Source: Gemmatimonadota bacterium
GTDB taxonomy: Bacteria > Gemmatimonadota > Gemmatimonadetes > Gemmatimonadales > Gemmatimonadaceae
DNA: 64,000 nucleotides
Direction of reading: 5' to 3'
Assembly (NCBI GenBank): GCA_016871855.1
Contig: VHBQ01000005.1
Span: forward strand, 1-64,000
In this document: positions 1 through 10,640 of the stretch, in pieces
How positions within the stretch are numbered: position 1 is the stretch's first letter
How the letters are laid out: each line of letters starts with the position of its first letter
Notes under the pieces: generated by a model
Seen by the model: the letters and a program-made list of their open reading frames with translations, nothing else
Databases searched by the model: none
What the model was told of the DNA's origin: nothing
Program-made: the position numbers and the translations under genes

Positions 1-243
1 GCCGACTACGACGCCGCCGCGAACGGACTCCACGGGAAGATCGTGGACGATTCCAAGAAGGAGTTCGACGCCTTTGCCAAGATCGGCTTCGGCCTGGGCA
101 TGACGGACGACGAACGGAGCACCGAGTTCGCCGCCGTGCGCGGCAGCGCCGACGCCAACGCCGTCGTGCAGAAGCTCGTGAAGGAGCAGGCGGCCATGGC
201 GGAGCGCTCGCAGCGGCTCAAGGCGTTGTTGGCCACGTTCTAG
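1..243 (+). CDS. C-terminal part of an unknown protein (5' end outside window)
   Basis: The frame is open from the first base, so only the last 80 residues and the TAG stop are visible. They are charged and probably helical, ending in a basic/hydrophobic stretch (ERSQRLKALLATF). No cysteine, signal or catalytic motif is seen and I do not recognise the family. An in-frame GTG at 43 could be taken for a start, but the residues before it have the same composition, so truncation by the window edge is more likely. The next gene on the right is convergent. Confidence 0.6.
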   Translation, partial: ADYDAAANGLHGKIVDDSKKEFDAFAKIGFGLGMTDDERSTEFAAVRGSADANAVVQKLVKEQAAMAERSQRLKALLATF

Positions 244-334
244 TCCGCGCGGTCGCGCGCTGCCAGCGGCTCAACGGCTTGCCGCAGATTGCGCGGATCA
301 ACGCGTGGGGACACGGATCGTTCGTGGAGGTCTC

Positions 335-421
335 CCCCAAAGAATGATCCGCGTTCATCCGCGTCCATCTGCGCCATCTGCGTCAAGGCAGTTGGCAGTT
401 GGTGCCCAAGGCACCTGCCAG
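335..421. repeat. CCGCGTTCATCCGCG-type spacer repeat with a hairpin
   Basis: The gap between two convergent genes holds short imperfect repeats of a 'tccgcgt/catctgcg' word (about 348-385). They are followed by a hairpin near 392-421 in which GGTGCC and GGCACC pair around CAA, with an outer GGCA/TGCC. There is no T-run, so a terminator role is only possible. The wording resembles the 'ccgtg' repeats at 9561-9650 and 25370-25395. Confidence 0.4.
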
Positions 422-444
422 CAACCCACTCGATGCCGGCGCGA

Positions 445-849
445 CTACCGAATCGGCTCCGGCTCGCGTTCCGTCGGGCTCGGCGGGAGGATTCCGAGGT
501 CCACGCAAATCCCCTCCATCACATCGGGGATAAGGGCCGGAAAGAGCAGGAAGCCCTGCAGCAGGATGAGCGGCCGTTCCTTTCGCCCGGTCCCCGCATA
601 GCGCCGACGCGCCCACAACTCATAGAGGAAGACCACCACGCCGCAGGCGGCGGCGATCACCCCCCAGGTGCCGAGCGCCACCTTCCACGGCAGGGCGATC
701 GCCATCCACAGCCCGATGCCGTATGACGTGACCACGCCCATGATCCGCATCCCGGACATCGCCCGATTCGCGGCGATGAAGCACCCAAGGAAGAACGTGG
801 TGCCGAACAGCATCATCGCCCACATGATGTCAACGTACCAGATGGTCAC
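445..849 (-). CDS. small integral membrane protein, unknown function
   Basis: A 134-residue protein. The start is taken as the GTG at 849 because GGAG lies five bases upstream; the frame stays open further upstream but would run into the divergent symporter gene. Three hydrophobic segments are clear (about residues 5-26, 34-56 and 58-80), followed by a basic loop (ARRRYAGTGRKERP), a fourth moderately hydrophobic stretch (about 95-115) and a proline/glutamate-rich tail. I do not recognise the family. It is divergent from the sodium:solute symporter, with a 150-base gap between the starts that probably holds both promoters. Confidence 0.6.
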   Translation of the reverse strand: MTIWYVDIMWAMMLFGTTFFLGCFIAANRAMSGMRIMGVVTSYGIGLWMAIALPWKVALGTWGVIAAACGVVVFLYELWARRRYAGTGRKERPLILLQGFLLFPALIPDVMEGICVDLGILPPSPTEREPEPIR

Positions 850-999
850 GGGCGCTCCGGATCGGGTGGGGCTAGGGGGACAGCGCGCCAACAAGATGGA
901 GCCGCCACCCCCGCGCGCGCCAGAGCCAGGGGCTGTCCGCCCGAAGGCGGCGCTGAGATATTCCGCCCCCATGGCACGTCGCCCGACCCCGGACCTGCA

Positions 1000-2397
1000 A
1001 TGACCCCCACCGCCATCGCGCTGGTCATTTTCCTCGCGCTGCAGCTCGGCATCGGCGTCTGGGTCACCCGCTACATCACCAACGAATCCGACTATCTCGT
1101 CGGTGGCAAGCGGCTGGGCTATGTCCTCGTCACATTCTCGCTCTTCGCCACGTGGTTCGGCGCCGAGACGGTCATCGGCTCGTCGGGCGAGATCTACGGC
1201 GGCGGCATTACGCTCGCCTCGGCCGAACCCTTCGGCTACGGCCTTTGCCTCATTCTTGCCGGCGCCTTGCTGGCGAAGCCACTGCACGACCGCGGCCTCA
1301 CCACCCTCGCCGACCTCTATCGCCAGCGCTTCGGGGTCGGCGTCGAGCGCCTCGCCGCCATCCTGATGATTCCCAGCTCGGTCCTCTGGGCAGCCGCACA
1401 GGTGCGCGCCTTCGGCCACGTCATCGCAACGGTCAGCACGCTCGATGTTTCGATGGCCATCGCCGTCGCTGCCGCCTTCACGATCGCTTACACGGCCTTC
1501 GGCGGTCTGCTTGCCGACGCGGTGACGGACGTCCTGCAAGGCGTCATCCTCAGCGTCGGTCTTGTCGTGATGCTGGTGGCGGTCGTGATGCGCGTCGGCG
1601 GCCCAGGTGAAGCGCTCGCCCTGCTGGCCGCCACCGACAAGGTCAATCTCGCGCCGACGGCGGCGGGCCCGTGGATAGAGACCGTGGAGGCCTGGGCCAT
1701 CCCCGTGCTCGGTTCACTCGCTGCCACGGAAATCGTGGGCCGGATCATCGCCGCACGCACACGGACCGTGGCACAGCGGGCATCACTCGCCGCCGGTGGG
1801 TTGTACATCACCATCGGCTCCATCCCGGTGGTCATCGCGCTGCTCGGCACGCACCTCGTGGGCGGAATCGCCGATCCCGAGCAGCTGCTGCCGACCATCG
1901 CGCAGGACATACTCCCTCCGGTGCTGTTCGCCGTCTTCGCTGGCGGGCTGGTCTCGGCCATCCTCAGCACGGTCGACTCCACCCTCCTCGTCGCGTCCGG
2001 CCTGCTGTCGCACAACCTCATTATTCCGATGGCCGGCATCAGCGACGAGCGCACCAAGGTGCGGCTAGCCCGCGGCGGCGTCCTGGCGTTTGGCGCGCTG
2101 GCCTACACGCTCGCCGTGAACGCCGAGGGGGTGTTCGCGTTGGTCGAGCAGGCTTCGGCGTTCGGGAGCGCAGGACTGTTGGTGACCGTGCTCTTTGCGC
2201 TGTTCACCCCGTGGGGATCCGCGCGAACGGCCGCGATCACTCTGCTCGGAGGAATTACGGTGTTCGCGGTGGCGAGCGCCCAAGGGTTAGCCACGCCGTA
2301 TCTCGCCTCGCTCGCCGCCTCGCTGCTCTGCTGGGGCGCGGGATGCGTGTTCGATGCGCTCGTGGCGCGGCGTCCCGGCGCGCCGGCCGTGACCTAG
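1000..2397 (+). CDS. sodium:solute symporter (SSS family)
   Basis: A 465-residue, strongly hydrophobic protein with about 12-13 membrane spans, the size and layout of SSS-family secondary transporters, which couple solute uptake to sodium entry across the inner membrane. Family-like features are the N-terminal SDYLVGGKRLG stretch after the first helix and FGGLLADAVTDVLQG near residues 166-182, the usual region of the SSS signature. The substrate cannot be read from sequence; PutP-like or other organic-solute roles are open. The ATG at 1000 is the first start in the frame. The stop overlaps that of the convergent epimerase inside CCTAGG. Confidence 0.85.
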   Translation: MTPTAIALVIFLALQLGIGVWVTRYITNESDYLVGGKRLGYVLVTFSLFATWFGAETVIGSSGEIYGGGITLASAEPFGYGLCLILAGALLAKPLHDRGLTTLADLYRQRFGVGVERLAAILMIPSSVLWAAAQVRAFGHVIATVSTLDVSMAIAVAAAFTIAYTAFGGLLADAVTDVLQGVILSVGLVVMLVAVVMRVGGPGEALALLAATDKVNLAPTAAGPWIETVEAWAIPVLGSLAATEIVGRIIAARTRTVAQRASLAAGGLYITIGSIPVVIALLGTHLVGGIADPEQLLPTIAQDILPPVLFAVFAGGLVSAILSTVDSTLLVASGLLSHNLIIPMAGISDERTKVRLARGGVLAFGALAYTLAVNAEGVFALVEQASAFGSAGLLVTVLFALFTPWGSARTAAITLLGGITVFAVASAQGLATPYLASLAASLLCWGAGCVFDALVARRPGAPAVT

Positions 2398-3350
2398 GCG
2401 CCCGACGGCTGCAACCGGTCCGGATACAGCGCGGCGACCGCATCGCGCGCCGCGTCTACGGCGCTAAAGCGGGGGGCAAACCCCAGCACGCGGCGGATCT
2501 TCTCGATGCTTGCGCACGGTGAATGGCGCACGTGGTCCCATGTGAGCGCCGCGTCTCGCTCGCTTACCGTCACGCGCCACTGCGTCCACGGCAGGTAGGC
2601 CAGACGTGCCTCGCGCCCAAACCACTGCGCGGCTGCCTCGGCGTACGCGCGCAACGTCACCGGTTCGGCGGCCGCGACGTGGAAGGCCTCGCCGATCGCC
2701 GCTGCCGGATTTCGCACGGCGCATTCGAAGGCCTGCGCCACGTCATCCGCGTGCACATGTTGGAGCGTCGCGGCTCCGTCGTCGGGAAGCGTGAGCAGCT
2801 CGCCCGCGGCGAGCGTGTCAAACACGCGTGTGTCGAGATGCCCGGCCGGGTTGATCGGCGCCCAACCCGGCCCCGAGATGTGCCCGGGATGCAGCACCGT
2901 GGCCGGGAATCCGCCGCGCGCTTCATCCATTAGGTATCGCTCCACCGCCGCCTTGCGAACCCCGTAGTCCCCGAACGGCTCGCGGGCCGCCGTCTCGTCG
3001 TAGGGACGCACGTCAGGCACGCCGTGCACCCACAAGGTCCCGCAGTGCACGAAGTGTCGCACCCGGCCGCGCAGCGCGTCCACGAGGTGCGACGCCGACT
3101 CCAGCGTGAAGCAGATCAGGTCAATGATCGCCTCACCGCGCAGGGCGGCGATGCGACGGCCGAAGGTGCCGGCGCTTTCTTCCGCGGCACGATCCAGCGT
3201 CACGCGCTCCACCTGCTGCCACTCGGGCGCGGCATGATATGGGCGCCGCGCGCCCCTCGTCACAGCCACCACCTCATGTCCGGCACGCACGAGCCGCGGC
3301 ACGAGCCACGTGCCGATATGTCCGGTAGCGCCGATGATGACGACCCGCAT
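2394..3350 (-). CDS. NAD(P)-dependent epimerase/dehydratase (extended SDR)
   Basis: A 318-residue Rossmann-fold enzyme. The nucleotide-binding motif GATGHIG is at residues 7-13, and a Y-x3-K catalytic pair (YGVRK) lies near 129-133. The length and the C-terminal substrate domain fit extended SDR enzymes acting on nucleotide sugars or isoprenoid/flavonoid-like carbonyl compounds; the substrate is unknown. The ATG at 3350 is close to the preceding terminator-like hairpin. The stop codon shares bases with the symporter stop, so the two convergent genes have no spacer at all. Confidence 0.8.
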   Translation of the reverse strand: MRVVIIGATGHIGTWLVPRLVRAGHEVVAVTRGARRPYHAAPEWQQVERVTLDRAAEESAGTFGRRIAALRGEAIIDLICFTLESASHLVDALRGRVRHFVHCGTLWVHGVPDVRPYDETAAREPFGDYGVRKAAVERYLMDEARGGFPATVLHPGHISGPGWAPINPAGHLDTRVFDTLAAGELLTLPDDGAATLQHVHADDVAQAFECAVRNPAAAIGEAFHVAAAEPVTLRAYAEAAAQWFGREARLAYLPWTQWRVTVSERDAALTWDHVRHSPCASIEKIRRVLGFAPRFSAVDAARDAVAALYPDRLQPSGA

Positions 3351-3389
3351 CGAGAAAACACTCCGGTTCGGGACGCCTAATTGTACGGA

Positions 3390-3417
3390 ACCCCCCGGGC
3401 GTTGCCACCCGGGGGGT
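3390..3417. terminator. strong GC hairpin between two minus-strand genes
   Basis: Ten-base perfect arms (ACCCCCCGGG and CCCGGGGGGT) around an eight-base loop. It lies after the stop of the porin gene (3491) and before the epimerase start (3350), where the cytochrome/porin transcript should end. The T-run after the stem is poor on both strands. Confidence 0.55.
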
Positions 3418-3490
3418 CCTCGTCCTTACCTTCTCCGTCGCTGAACCAGCCGTCAGGAGCACCTGGCTCCGCGACGGTCCAGCGATGCCT

Positions 3491-5800
3491 CTAGAACTTG
3501 AACGTCAGGCGCGCGTACACGAGGTTCGCGTCGTAGGCGCCGAACAGCGGCTTCGTGAAGATGTTCACCGCCGACGGGAGCAGCTTGTTCGTGGCGTTGA
3601 ACGCGTCCTTGAAGTCGTACTTCTCGAACATGTACCCCGTCGCAAACGACCACGCCTTGTTCAGCGTCCAGTCGAGCTGCGCCGACAGCGTCGTGAGGTT
3701 GCTGTCGTCCCAGTCGATGATGTCGGCCGCACCGCCCTGTCCCGCCGGGATCAGGCCCGCGCGTCCGGGCGTGTAGAACGAGCCGGCCTCGCGCGCCGTC
3801 ACGTCCATCAGGCCGTCCATCTCGTGGTTCATCGCGCTGAGCGTCAACGTCCCCTTGTCGGGCACGACCTGGAACACGGCGTTGACCCCGTACGTGCTCA
3901 GTTCGTCGGTCTGCGCGTACCGAAGCGAGTTGTTCAGCGTCGCGGCGGTGCCGCTGCCGCTGGTGGTGTGCCACTGGTTCGCCTGCACGTCCTTCTCGTA
4001 CGTGTAATACGCGCTCAACTCAAGCCGCGTAGTGGGCGTGTAGCTGACCTCGCCCGTGTACGTGTCATAGTCGTTGAACAGCAGGCCGCTGGGCGTGTTC
4101 GGGAACGGCACGAAGCCGGGGACGGGCACGCCGCTGGCCACGGCCACGCGGTTCGGGCGCTCCACGAAATCCACTTCCTTGCGGAAGTAGCCGAACGTCA
4201 TTTCCAGGCCGGGCGCCGGGGAGAGATCGACATGCACGCCCGTCTTGGTCGCCTCGAAGGCTGCCTCATCTGCCTGGAACCCGTAGATGGTGTGGCCATC
4301 GGCGGTGCGCTTGCTCACATCATACGTGCCGCGCAGTCCCAGCCAGTCGTTGAAGTGGTAGACGGCGGTGAGCACGTAGGCGCTCTCGGTTCCCTTCTCC
4401 GCCTCGCGGCTGGTCCGCTCCAGCTGGCCACCGCGTACCTGCCCTTCGATGGTGAACGCCTTGTAGTCGTACGCCGCCGACGCCGAGTAGCGCGAGCTCT
4501 TGGTGTCATAGCGGTTCGCCGTCAGGTGCCCATAGGGGGCGTCCGCCGAGGCCGTCACCGCGCCCCACACCGAGTTGCTTCCCGACACGTCGCCGGTGAT
4601 CACGTACTTGTCCGACTTGTCCTGCAGGTCGTACATGCGGTACTGCGCCCGCAGCGTCAGCCCTTCCATGGGCCGCGAGGCGAACGACAGGTTGTACATC
4701 ATCGTGTTGATCTTGCCGCCGTACGACTTGCGCTGCAGCGCCGCGTAGCTCGCCGCGTTCTGCCCCGCCGCCGTGTTGAGCGCGGTGTTGGCGGTGTACG
4801 GATAGAACGGCGCGTCCTGCGTCAGCGTGGCCATGGACAGGCTGCCGTTGATCCGCGTCTGCTTCGCCAGCTTGAGCAGGAACCCCGCCTTGGCCGTGCT
4901 GGCCTCGTTGTCCGGCGCCATCACGAACCGCTCGCGCGAGAGCCCGCCGATCGCCACGGGCGACGCGATGTACGTCTGGTCCGCCGCCTGGAACGGGAAG
5001 TCCATCATCAGCGTCTCGGCCTGGTTGTCGAACAGGTTGCGGTTGAACGACGCCCAGACATTGCCCTTCGCGAAATTCTTCGCCGCGCGGATGCCGATGT
5101 CATGCGTGATCTCGTCGAGCGGATTCAGCGCCTCGACCGACATGTTCACGCGCTCGCGGAAGTTCACCGCGGCCAGCCCGCGATAGCCTTCCTTCATCTC
5201 ATTGCGGTACGACAGCTTCACATCAAGCGGCAGGTGGTCGCCAAGATCCAGTTCCACCGACCCCGTCTTGCGCACGCCGGTGATGTCCACGCGATTCGCC
5301 GAGTTGAACACCGGGGCCAGCAGCGCGTCGTAGAAGTTGTAGTTCCGCGCCGACGTCGGCAGCGTCGCATCGACGGTCGTCTGCAGGACGCGCTGCGTGT
5401 AGTCCGACATCTGCCACACGCCCGGCGCCGTCTCGTTGTAGATGAGCCGGGCATCGTTCCCCATGTTGTGGGGAGTCTGGTTGTAGTCGAACTTCACCCC
5501 GAAGCCCATCGCCTTCGCCCAGCCGAAGTAGCGCTGGTTGGTCTGCTGCACGTTCTGGCCGGTCAGGTTGAAGTCAATCTTCCCGCCCGACGACCAGAGG
5601 TTCACCTGCGGCAGGGACACGCCGTTCGGGAGCTCGCGGTATTCCGTGAACTTGCCCGATTCGACGTCTTCCACGCCCATGGTGCGGAGCGTGATGGAGC
5701 CACCGCTGGTGACCGTCGGCGCCTTCTGCGCCGTCACCGTGCTCGCCGCCAGGAGGAGCCCCATGGCGACGAACGCTGAAATCTTCATTGCGCGTGTCAT
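3491..5800 (-). CDS. MtrB/PioB-family outer-membrane beta-barrel
   Basis: A 769-residue secreted protein. The signal peptide ends near residue 24 (STVTAQ). The rest is an alternating aromatic/polar barrel pattern ending in LTFKF, the terminal phenylalanine recognised for outer-membrane assembly. Length, N-terminal composition and position right after a decaheme cytochrome gene identify it as the porin of an MtrAB/PioAB-type conduit. In that family the barrel sheathes the periplasmic cytochrome and lets electrons cross the outer membrane. I see no cysteine, so the CxxC seen in some MtrB proteins is absent. Only six bases separate it from the cytochrome stop; the two are surely cotranscribed. 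No surface cytochrome (MtrC-like) is in the window. Confidence 0.85.
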   Translation of the reverse strand: MTRAMKISAFVAMGLLLAASTVTAQKAPTVTSGGSITLRTMGVEDVESGKFTEYRELPNGVSLPQVNLWSSGGKIDFNLTGQNVQQTNQRYFGWAKAMGFGVKFDYNQTPHNMGNDARLIYNETAPGVWQMSDYTQRVLQTTVDATLPTSARNYNFYDALLAPVFNSANRVDITGVRKTGSVELDLGDHLPLDVKLSYRNEMKEGYRGLAAVNFRERVNMSVEALNPLDEITHDIGIRAAKNFAKGNVWASFNRNLFDNQAETLMMDFPFQAADQTYIASPVAIGGLSRERFVMAPDNEASTAKAGFLLKLAKQTRINGSLSMATLTQDAPFYPYTANTALNTAAGQNAASYAALQRKSYGGKINTMMYNLSFASRPMEGLTLRAQYRMYDLQDKSDKYVITGDVSGSNSVWGAVTASADAPYGHLTANRYDTKSSRYSASAAYDYKAFTIEGQVRGGQLERTSREAEKGTESAYVLTAVYHFNDWLGLRGTYDVSKRTADGHTIYGFQADEAAFEATKTGVHVDLSPAPGLEMTFGYFRKEVDFVERPNRVAVASGVPVPGFVPFPNTPSGLLFNDYDTYTGEVSYTPTTRLELSAYYTYEKDVQANQWHTTSGSGTAATLNNSLRYAQTDELSTYGVNAVFQVVPDKGTLTLSAMNHEMDGLMDVTAREAGSFYTPGRAGLIPAGQGGAADIIDWDDSNLTTLSAQLDWTLNKAWSFATGYMFEKYDFKDAFNATNKLLPSAVNIFTKPLFGAYDANLVYARLTFKF

Positions 5801-5806
5801 GGGTGA

Positions 5807-6733
5807 TTACCTCGTGAAGTAGGCGCCCGAGGGCGAGTTGGAGCCGTGGATGTTGATGTGGCAGTTCATGCACGAGCGCCCGACGAACCGCGAGTTCACC
5901 GTCGGATAGCCGGACGGGGAACCCGTCGGCGCGATCGGTACACCCTTCTCGGTCGAGTAGTTGTCGCCCGACCCGAAATGCCCGGAGCCCGTGAGGTGGC
6001 AGTTCCAGCACAGCGTCGGCGCCTTCTGCGTCAGCATGCGGTTGTGATTGGAACCGTGCGCATCGTGGCACGCAATGCAATCTTCGCGGACCGGCGCATG
6101 CTCAAAGAGGAACGGTCCGCGCTTCTCGGTGTGGCAGGAGTAGCACAGTTCCGTCACCGACTCGCCCTTGATCATCTTGGGCGTGGTGCCTTCATGCGCG
6201 TTGTGGCAGCTCGAGCAGCTCATCTTCCCCTCGCGCACGGGATGCCGCGACGGGCGGAGCGACTTGGCGCGCTCGGTCTTGTGGCATGAGAAGCAGAGGT
6301 CGGTCTCACGCTTGGTCTTGAGCGAGCCCGCCATCGACTTCGGCGCATGCACGCTGTGGCAGCTCGCGCAGGACACGTTGCGCCGCGCGTGCGTCCCGCT
6401 CATGTAGCTCGCCTGGTTCTCCGTCTCGTGGCAGGACAGGCAGGCGGCGTTCAGGTCTGCCGCCTTCACCTTGTTCACTGAAGGCACCGGCCCGTCCTTG
6501 CCCTCCGACTGCGCCTTGAGGTGCTCCGCCACGTTGTTGTGGCAACTCGCGCACGACTGACTGATCTTGGCGTGCGCGGACTTGTTGAACGCCGGGGAGA
6601 GCGCCTTGTCGTGGCAGCTCTCGCAATCCGACGCCGTCCACGATGCCTGGGCGTTCGCTGACGCGATCGCGCCCGATCCCGCAAGCAAGGCGATGAACCC
6701 TGCCAGCATCGTGGCCAACCTGAGGTGACGCAT
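5807..6733 (-). CDS. decaheme c-type cytochrome, MtrA/PioA/DmsE family
   Basis: A 308-residue periplasmic protein with a signal peptide (cleavage near residue 28) and exactly ten CxxCH motifs: CESCH at 37-41, then CASCH, CLSCH, CASCH, CFSCH, CSSCH, CYSCH, CIACH, CWNCH and CMNCH. Ten hemes in about 300 residues is the MtrA/DmsE layout, a molecular wire threaded into the MtrB-type barrel encoded next. Additional histidines between the motifs fit bis-histidine heme ligation. The ATG is well supported by GGAGG seven bases upstream. Direction of flow (respiration outward, or oxidation of an extracellular donor as in PioAB) cannot be told from sequence. Confidence 0.92.
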   Translation of the reverse strand: MRHLRLATMLAGFIALLAGSGAIASANAQASWTASDCESCHDKALSPAFNKSAHAKISQSCASCHNNVAEHLKAQSEGKDGPVPSVNKVKAADLNAACLSCHETENQASYMSGTHARRNVSCASCHSVHAPKSMAGSLKTKRETDLCFSCHKTERAKSLRPSRHPVREGKMSCSSCHNAHEGTTPKMIKGESVTELCYSCHTEKRGPFLFEHAPVREDCIACHDAHGSNHNRMLTQKAPTLCWNCHLTGSGHFGSGDNYSTEKGVPIAPTGSPSGYPTVNSRFVGRSCMNCHINIHGSNSPSGAYFTR

Positions 6734-6754
6734 AGTGGATCCTCCACCGCTCGG

Positions 6755-6775
6755 TCTCCGGGACCATCCCGGAGA
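6755..6775 (-). promoter_or_regulatory. perfect hairpin in the decaheme mRNA leader
   Basis: Nine-base perfect arms (TCTCCGGGA and TCCCGGAGA) with a three-base loop, placed about ten bases upstream of the GGAGG that serves the cytochrome gene. There is no T-run after it, so it looks more like a leader stem (mRNA stability or translation control) than a terminator. Confidence 0.4.
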
Positions 6776-7344
6776 AAACCATCAAGAAGAAACCCCCAAC
6801 TTGGAGCGTCTCACCTGCTGCGATTTCGCGACGAAGTGGACGATCGCATTGGGGGGCGGTGGGTTCGGGCCGCTCAGTCGAGTCGGCACCCGAACACCAT
6901 GACAGTGATTGTGCCGTCAGTCACATACGGAAACAACCAGATAGTTGGGAGTCCTACGTAATGGTTTCGCCTACACGCCCGCCCGTGTTTTCTAAGTGCA
7001 ATTCAACACGGGAGTTATCGCCGATTCTCGCCGTCGCATCGTGCCTTCTCTGCGGCGATGAGAACGGCTGCAAGTTGCCAGGGGGACTTACCGCGCGATT
7101 GTGCGGACCGCAATAGACCAGTTCTCCTGCAGGGCATGTTGTGTAACTATATAATTGACAATAAGTTAGATCGAGATTCTGTCTTGGTGGCGGCCAATGT
7201 GTTTCACTTGCCGCATATTTTGCAGAAGTTGTATCGCAATTAGCGACCGTGCTGGCTTGGATTCTCTCTATTGAGTCGCTATTCTTGCATATTCTGCAAT
7301 TTTCGCGGAACACCACGCCACTCCTTCGCCCGGAATAGCCCAGA
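6776..7344. other. long divergent intergenic region, AT-richer in its right half
   Basis: This stretch lies between the divergent decaheme and type III glutamine synthetase genes. The part from about 7120 to 7320 is clearly poorer in GC than its surroundings. It holds an exact TATAAT at 7150-7155 and a TTGACA at 7155-7160, neither with a convincing partner at 16-18 bases on the plus strand. Small open frames here have no SD or coding look. I see no tRNA and no terminator. The region most likely holds the promoters of both genes. Confidence 0.5.
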
Positions 7345-9552
<2,208 letters not shown>

Positions 9553-9560
9553 GTGAGAAA

Positions 9561-9650
9561 GGCACGGAATAACACGGAGTGACACGGACAACGACCATCC
9601 GTGCCTCTCCGTGCCTCTCCGTGCCTCTCCGTGCTTCTCCGTGCCTATCT
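9561..9650. repeat. GTGCCTCTCC decamer array with an inverted partner
   Basis: Five consecutive ten-base units fill 9601-9650: three exact GTGCCTCTCC, then GTGCTTCTCC and GTGCCTATCT. Upstream, 9561-9588 carries the complementary wording (GGCACGGA, ACACGGAG, ACACGGA), so the whole stretch can fold back on itself. It fills the gap between the convergent glnN and propeller genes. The propeller stop codon (9645-9647) is inside the last unit. Confidence 0.75.
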
Positions 9651-10619
9651 TGAGAACACCGCCACCCCGTCCGGCCCATCGCCCACCGCGATGGTGCGCG
9701 TCAGGCGCCGGGTGGCGATGTCGAACTCCGCGATGGCATTGATGCCCTGGCACGCCACGTAGAGTCGCTTTCCATCGGCCGACCAGGTCATCCCCACGGG
9801 CTGGGCGTTGGCGGGCGCTTCCATCAGCGCCAGCTCGCGTCGCGTCGCAACGTCTATCAGCCGAATGCGTGAACGGATGGTGAGCGCGGCGGCGGCCAAC
9901 TTGCCGTCGGGGCTGATGGTCACGCGGTACGGGCGCTCACCCTGATCGAGCGTCGCGGTGACCTTCCATGACCGCACATCCACGATGGAGATCGTCCCGG
10001 CCGTGTTGCTCCCAACCCAGACTTCACGCCCGTCGGGCGTCACGCCGATGCCTTCCACTTCCGGCGCCACCGCGAGTGAGCGCGCCGCGCCCGTGGAGAA
10101 GTTCACTTCCGTGATGGTCCCGCTGCGGATGTTGGCCGTGTAGCCGAGGACGCCGTCGGGATGAACCGCCATCTGGTGCGTCGTCTGCTCGCCCGTGCGG
10201 ATGGCGCGCACGTCACCGCGCTCGCGATGCACCACGAGCACCGCCTGATTGGCCTCGACCGTCACGGCGATCAGCGAATCGCCGGGCAGGAACGCGATGC
10301 CATGCGGTCGGCGATACTCGCCAAGGTCGAGCGTGCGCGCGACGGCGTGCGATGTCAGATCGAGAATGACCAGTGTGTTGCCGGGCTGCTGGGCGCCGTA
10401 TCCCGTGATGACGCCCCAGCGACCGTCGCTGGAGATTGCGCTCTCGTGCGGGCCCGGTGGCATGGGCAGTTCCTTCAGCGTGCGGCCGGTCGCCAGATCC
10501 ACGATCGACGCCGTGTGCGCGCGCTTGTTGCCGGCGATCAGGACGCCGTTCGGCGACTGTGCCGCTACCGTTGCGTTCGCGCAGAGGAACACGGCCACCA
10601 GGCCAATGCGTCGCCGCAT
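9645..10619 (-). CDS. secreted YVTN-type seven-bladed beta-propeller protein
   Basis: A 324-residue protein with a signal peptide (MRRRIGLVAVFLCANATVAAQ, cleavage near 21) followed by repeated beta-propeller blades of the YncE/cytochrome-cd1-domain type. Recurrent elements are IVDLATGRTLKELPMP, LVILDLTSHAVARTLDLG, ISIVDVRSWKVTATLDQG and IRLIDVATRRELALME, each a strand-turn-strand ending in a hydrophobic-Asp turn. Such proteins are periplasmic or extracellular binding scaffolds; no catalytic motif is evident. It follows the methyltransferase gene on the same strand with a 21-base gap. The last residues and stop are encoded by the decamer repeat, suggesting that the repeat has replaced the original 3' end. 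Confidence 0.8.
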   Translation of the reverse strand: MRRRIGLVAVFLCANATVAAQSPNGVLIAGNKRAHTASIVDLATGRTLKELPMPPGPHESAISSDGRWGVITGYGAQQPGNTLVILDLTSHAVARTLDLGEYRRPHGIAFLPGDSLIAVTVEANQAVLVVHRERGDVRAIRTGEQTTHQMAVHPDGVLGYTANIRSGTITEVNFSTGAARSLAVAPEVEGIGVTPDGREVWVGSNTAGTISIVDVRSWKVTATLDQGERPYRVTISPDGKLAAAALTIRSRIRLIDVATRRELALMEAPANAQPVGMTWSADGKRLYVACQGINAIAEFDIATRRLTRTIAVGDGPDGVAVFSR

Positions 10620-10640
10620 GTGTCGTCTCTGAGTGGAAGG

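Noticed and set aside
3485-5779. 764-codon open frame on the plus strand across the porin gene
   Set aside because: Val/Arg/His-rich shadow of the porin gene; the minus-strand frame has a signal peptide, barrel pattern and C-terminal Phe.
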